A DNA stretch of 9,333 bases from JAGTVG01 sp964389805. Its GTDB lineage: Bacteria > Bacteroidota > Bacteroidia > Cytophagales > Cyclobacteriaceae. The position numbers were made by a program, and so were the translations under genes. Below are positions 6,781 through 9,333 of the stretch, piece after piece; the stretch's first letter is position 1, and each line of letters starts with the position of its first letter. The notes under the pieces are model-generated. The model worked only from the letters and a program-made list of their open reading frames with translations, was not told where the DNA came from and searched no databases. The stretch lies in contig CAYMFU010000097.1 of NCBI GenBank assembly GCA_964389805.1, positions 1 to 9,333 on the forward strand, given 5' to 3'.

Positions 6781-7016
6781 TTAATCTAATATATTGAAAA
6801 TGGACTTAAAGGGGTAGTTAAATAAATATTTTTATATCCATCCAAGCTTTTAATTTTAAAAGCGAAATAATATACAAAAATCCCTAATGCAATGAATTGT
6901 TTTTATAGATGTCAGGGGACTTTTTGAAATAATTACTTTTCATTTTACGGATAAGAGCCTACATTTATAAAGTTCTAAAATTGTTAATTATTTTTTTATA
7001 TACTTAGACATTCACT
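6781..7016. promoter_or_regulatory. 236-base divergent promoter region (phosphatase / isomerase-like)
   Basis: This is the longest gap in the window. It is strongly AT-rich, has no open frame of note, and must hold promoters for both flanking genes. It contains the palindrome at 6846-6863 and, near the isomerase start, a copy of AATTATTTTTT (6986-6996) followed by TATACTTA (6999-7006), a partial match to the Bacteroidota -7 box TAnnTTTG. A TTG at 6981-6983 could be the upstream element, but only 15 bases separate it from the -7-like box, shorter than usual. No promoter is certain. Confidence 0.45.
6846..6863. repeat. Perfect 8-bp inverted repeat (possible operator)
   Basis: GCTTTTAATTTTAAAAGC: the arms GCTTTTAA and TTAAAAGC are exact reverse complements around TT. 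It sits 66 bases from the phosphatase start and 153 bases from the isomerase start, in the shared upstream region. Symmetry of this size suits a dimeric DNA-binding regulator; a 2-base loop makes an RNA hairpin terminator unlikely, and no T-tract follows. Confidence 0.4.
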
Positions 7017-8069
7017 ATGAGTAATCCAAAAAGAAAATCATCCGTTACACGCCGGGAGTTTTTAGCGGCAACAGGGACCATCGCAGCAGGATTGGTAACC
7101 ACAGCTAATTCGGCAATAGGAGCACCTGGCATCTTGAAGTTTTATGGGAAACATGATTCATTGATCAAAGGTGTACAAATAGGAGTAATCACATATTCAT
7201 TCAGGAGTATGGAAGATCAAAGTGCAGAAACAACTCTTAAGTATGTCAAAGATTGCGGCATCAGTGCCATAGAATTAATGGGTGGACCAGCTGAATCCTT
7301 TGCCGGTATGCCGGAACCCACAGTTGATCGACGTTCCTATTACGGTTTAAGGAGAAAGGCAAGAGGAGGAGAACTTAGCGACGAGGAACAGAAGGAATAT
7401 GAAGAACTTCAAGCTCAAATGGAAGCATATGATAAAAGCGTTGTTGAGTGGCGTACAAATGTATCCATGGATAAATTTGAAGAATTTAAGAAAATGTATG
7501 CTGATGCCGGGGTAAGTATTTATGCATTTAAACCGAGTGCATTTGGCGTGAGAAATACGGATGCAGAAATTGACTATGGATTCAGGGCAGCTAAAGCCTT
7601 AGGTGCAAACCAGGTGACTCTTGAATTGCCGCGCGATAGCGCGCATACGCAGAAACTTGGAGAATTTGGCTCTAAGTATAAAATATATATTGCTTACCAT
7701 GGACATGAACAACAGACCCCAACCTGGTGGGATACTGCTTTAGGCCAATCTGAATACAACGCCATGAACCTTGACCTGGGACATTACGTTGCAGCCGGTA
7801 ATCCGAATCCGCTTGATCTAATCAAGGAAAAACATGACCGGATTAAAAGTATGCATATAAAAGACAGGCAGAAACCTAAAAATGGCAAAGGCAATTTACC
7901 TTGGGGCGAAGGAGATACACCGATTATCAAGGCACTGAAGTTGATGAGTGAAAAACAATATGCATTTCCCGCTACCATCGAACTCGAATATAAGATTCCG
8001 GATGGATCGGATCCGGTTAAAGAAGTAACAAAATGCCTTGAGTTCTGTAAAGCTGGACTAGGGGCCTAA
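7017..8069 (+). CDS. Tat-exported sugar phosphate isomerase/epimerase-like TIM-barrel protein
   Basis: A 350-residue protein of the xylose isomerase-like TIM-barrel superfamily (AP_endonuc_2). The N-terminus has a twin-arginine signal, VTRREFLAATG (10-20), a hydrophobic stretch and likely cleavage near Ala33 or Ala36, so it works in the periplasm. The barrel starts at VQIGVITYSFRSM (53-65). Candidate metal ligands and active-site residues are Glu203 in VTLELP, His228/His230 in AYHGHE, Asp253 and His256 in NLDLGHY, His280 in MHIKDR, and Glu322 in ATIELEY. A charged insert of about 50 residues (about 98-150) follows the second strand (AIELMGGPAE), as in many exported Bacteroidota members. WGEGDTPI (296-303) is a conserved late-barrel stretch. 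The substrate is unknown; despite the family name a periplasmic protein is more likely to act on free or modified sugars than on sugar phosphates, which is inference. It may act with the nearby FAD oxidoreductase. Confidence 0.9.
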   Translation: MSNPKRKSSVTRREFLAATGTIAAGLVTTANSAIGAPGILKFYGKHDSLIKGVQIGVITYSFRSMEDQSAETTLKYVKDCGISAIELMGGPAESFAGMPEPTVDRRSYYGLRRKARGGELSDEEQKEYEELQAQMEAYDKSVVEWRTNVSMDKFEEFKKMYADAGVSIYAFKPSAFGVRNTDAEIDYGFRAAKALGANQVTLELPRDSAHTQKLGEFGSKYKIYIAYHGHEQQTPTWWDTALGQSEYNAMNLDLGHYVAAGNPNPLDLIKEKHDRIKSMHIKDRQKPKNGKGNLPWGEGDTPIIKALKLMSEKQYAFPATIELEYKIPDGSDPVKEVTKCLEFCKAGLGA

Positions 8070-8075
8070 ACCGTG

Positions 8076-8110
8076 TATGTACATATTTGTTAGATCCCTT
8101 TTTATGTACA
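8076..8110. repeat. TATGTACA direct repeat, first copy within a 10-base palindrome
   Basis: TATGTACATA (8076-8085) is a perfect palindrome just after the isomerase-like stop codon. TATGTACA recurs at 8103-8110, 27 bases further on, and a shorter TTGTAC occurs near 8192. All lie in the 151-base gap before the unrecognised lipoprotein gene at 8221, where they could be regulator half-sites. The gap shows no clear terminator or consensus promoter. Short motifs in AT-rich DNA recur by chance, so support is modest. Confidence 0.3.
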
Positions 8111-8220
8111 AAGTATATGTGTTTTGGGGAAATCAAGGCTGGTAATTTGTGGCTAATATTTAGCTGAAATTTACATTTTTAATATCATTTTTTGTACTGA
8201 ACCTGTAATTTAAATAAGCA

Positions 8221-9201
8221 ATGAGCGTGGCAAGAATATTCTCGCTGCTTGCGGTGATAGCCATATTAATGATCCAATGCACATCACCAGCCAAAAGAGT
8301 AGATCTGAAAACACTTCAATATCAAATATATCCTGAAGTAAATAGTGATAAGCCTGAATTAAATTCCCCATTTATATCGACAAAAGGGGAGGAATACGTT
8401 GTTGCAGTTACAAAGGAAAAATCCTATGCCATAATACCCGTTACTTTAAGCAATGAGCGGGGAATTTGCCGACAGCTCGTGATGGATACCCTGGATTTTC
8501 CATTCTATGTGAAGCATGGGCTGCATTCTAAAGCTGAATTGTATGAAAAAGCGACAATTACTGGCTGGACATTGGATACCATAACATCCCTGGGTCGGCC
8601 TGAAGGGCTTTCTAACTCCGGGTTTATGGCTGACGACGAGGATATTCTATCTGTGATCAGCTCCGATAATGAGATAGTCAAAAAGCTGGACCTGACACAT
8701 CCGGAACTCGCCAGACCTTTATTCCATGTATTGAACTTGATGGATATGGATCTTTCCCTTGATCGTTGGAATATGCCTAAACATCGATGGGATAATATTA
8801 CGCATTTCTATTATAATAGGAATAAAGTAATAACGGAAGCTTATGATACAAAAGGAGGTCAAATGTCAATTTTTAATGACGACATTCAGGGGGCTTTCCA
8901 TATCAAAATCTGGCATGAACTCAGCAAAGATGAAACCAATTATATGAAAGATCGATATGGCCATCTAACGGAAAAGGAAATGAAGGAATTTAAGGAGCGT
9001 CTCAGCTTTTTAAATATTGGAGAGATGCAGCCTCAGTATATTATGAGATATGGTTTTTATGAAGGCCATACCTTCTGGCGTGCCTGCCCAGTAGCCATTT
9101 CATTCATCTTTGGATTAAAATCCCTCAACGAATTGGAGGAAATTTTTGATGGGGCACTATATGAAACCATATCAAAGCACTATTCAACTCAAAATCAGTA
9201 G
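8221..9201 (+). CDS. Lipoprotein of unrecognised family
   Basis: A 326-residue protein with a hydrophobic N-terminus (residues 6-18) ending in MIQC, suggesting a lipidated Cys at 20 although Gln before Cys is unusual. I do not recognise the family. The mature part is mixed alpha/beta and has dense, conserved-looking motifs: ITGWTLDTI (113-121), GRPEGLSNSGFMADDEDI (125-142), LTHPELARPLFHV (158-170), FHIKIWHEL (226-234), a charged helix about 235-263, and RYGFYEGHTFWRACPVAI (276-293). The clustered His, Asp, Glu, Trp and Arg residues, especially GHTFWR and MADDEDI, look more like an enzyme or ligand-binding site than a structural lipoprotein. It is on the same strand as the isomerase-like gene, but the 151-base gap with short repeats suggests its own promoter. 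The start ATG is supported by the signal; no Shine-Dalgarno sequence is present. Confidence 0.8.
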   Translation: MSVARIFSLLAVIAILMIQCTSPAKRVDLKTLQYQIYPEVNSDKPELNSPFISTKGEEYVVAVTKEKSYAIIPVTLSNERGICRQLVMDTLDFPFYVKHGLHSKAELYEKATITGWTLDTITSLGRPEGLSNSGFMADDEDILSVISSDNEIVKKLDLTHPELARPLFHVLNLMDMDLSLDRWNMPKHRWDNITHFYYNRNKVITEAYDTKGGQMSIFNDDIQGAFHIKIWHELSKDETNYMKDRYGHLTEKEMKEFKERLSFLNIGEMQPQYIMRYGFYEGHTFWRACPVAISFIFGLKSLNELEEIFDGALYETISKHYSTQNQ

Positions 9202-9206
9202 CTCCA

Positions 9207-9224
9207 GTAATTCAGCTCAATTAC
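9207..9224. terminator. Weak AT-rich hairpin after the unrecognised lipoprotein gene
   Basis: GTAATT (9207-9212) and AATTAC (9219-9224) are exact reverse complements around a 6-base loop, starting 6 bases after the TAG stop. The position, between this gene and a possible converging gene, suits a terminator, but the stem has only one G-C pair and no solid T-tract follows. Confidence 0.25.
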
Positions 9225-9241
9225 AATGCTTGTCTTTATTG

Positions 9242-9333
9242 TTAGGATTTCCCATCACCCGGGATAGGCTGCACCTTGGTCGAAATTCCATGTTCAGAAT
9301 TGTAAAAGGATGTTCGAAACTGAACTTTTCCAG
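9242..9333 (-). CDS. Possible C-terminal end of a minus-strand gene (truncated by the window edge)
   Basis: On the minus strand a frame is open from the right edge to a TAA at 9242-9244, giving about 29 residues that include KVQFRTSFYNSEHG and STKVQPIPGDGKS. The composition is protein-like, with no rare-residue clusters, and the position would make a converging gene pair with the lipoprotein at 8221. A second minus-strand frame is open slightly further but reads less like protein (three Cys, ending KDKHCN). Too short to assign a family. Confidence 0.35.
   Translation of the reverse strand, partial: GKVQFRTSFYNSEHGISTKVQPIPGDGKS

Noticed and set aside
7631..7644. GC-rich hairpin GCGCGATAGCGCGC within the isomerase-like gene
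   Set aside because: It is a neat 5-bp inverted repeat that stands out in AT-rich DNA, but it encodes the conserved-looking PRDSAH stretch in frame and has no T-tract, so it is most likely coincidental.
7784..7978. Minus-strand open frame with a hydrophobic stretch opposite the isomerase-like gene
   Set aside because: The hydrophobic look comes from the complement of Lys/Asp-rich codons; no independent support.
8070..8220. A terminator after the isomerase-like gene
   Set aside because: No stable G-C stem followed by a T-run could be found; the only symmetry is the short TATGTACATA palindrome.
1..9333. tRNA or rRNA genes, CRISPR array, insertion sequence or phage attachment site
   Set aside because: No cloverleaf-type sequence, regularly spaced repeat, transposase-like protein or terminal inverted repeat was seen on reading both strands.

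Overview
The window looks like a chromosomal stretch of a Bacteroidota (Bacteroidetes) bacterium. It is AT-rich, with A/T tracts in front of most genes and only one clear Shine-Dalgarno sequence. Nearly every gene carries an export signal: one ordinary signal peptide, three lipoprotein-type signals, and two twin-arginine (Tat) signals, one of which also has a lipobox-like Cys. No SusC/SusD pair, mobile element, tRNA, rRNA or CRISPR array is visible, so the genus cannot be fixed from the sequence alone.

Layout, left to right. (1) The tail of an unrecognised plus-strand protein enters at the left edge. (2) After 99 bases comes a 605-residue secreted protein, probably built of beta-sandwich domains of carbohydrate-active type, followed 29 bases later by a CBM9-like lipoprotein; these two look like one operon. 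(3) A minus-strand lipoprotein metallopeptidase of the M14 family converges on that operon. (4) Divergent from it, across 97 bases holding a long imperfect inverted repeat, lies a Tat-exported FAD-dependent oxidoreductase starting at GTG. (5) A minus-strand PP2C-type phosphatase overlaps the oxidoreductase tail-to-tail by 14 bases. (6) Divergent from the phosphatase, across 236 bases containing a perfect palindrome, lies a Tat-exported sugar phosphate isomerase/epimerase-like TIM barrel. (7) A lipoprotein of unrecognised family follows after 151 bases. (8) The last 92 bases may hold the C-terminal end of a minus-strand gene.

Taken together, the gene set suggests envelope-side handling of carbohydrates or glycosides: a CBM9-like binding lipoprotein, a large secreted beta-sandwich protein, and periplasmic or membrane-bound oxidoreductase and isomerase-like enzymes, plus a peptidase. 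The phosphatase is the only clearly cytoplasmic, signalling-type gene. The idea that these act in one pathway is inference: the alternating strands imply several independent transcription units. The most interesting non-coding signals are a T-rich motif (AATTATTTTTT) placed 15-23 bases before three different start codons, two copies of which form the inverted repeat between the peptidase and the oxidoreductase, and the 18-base palindrome before the isomerase.
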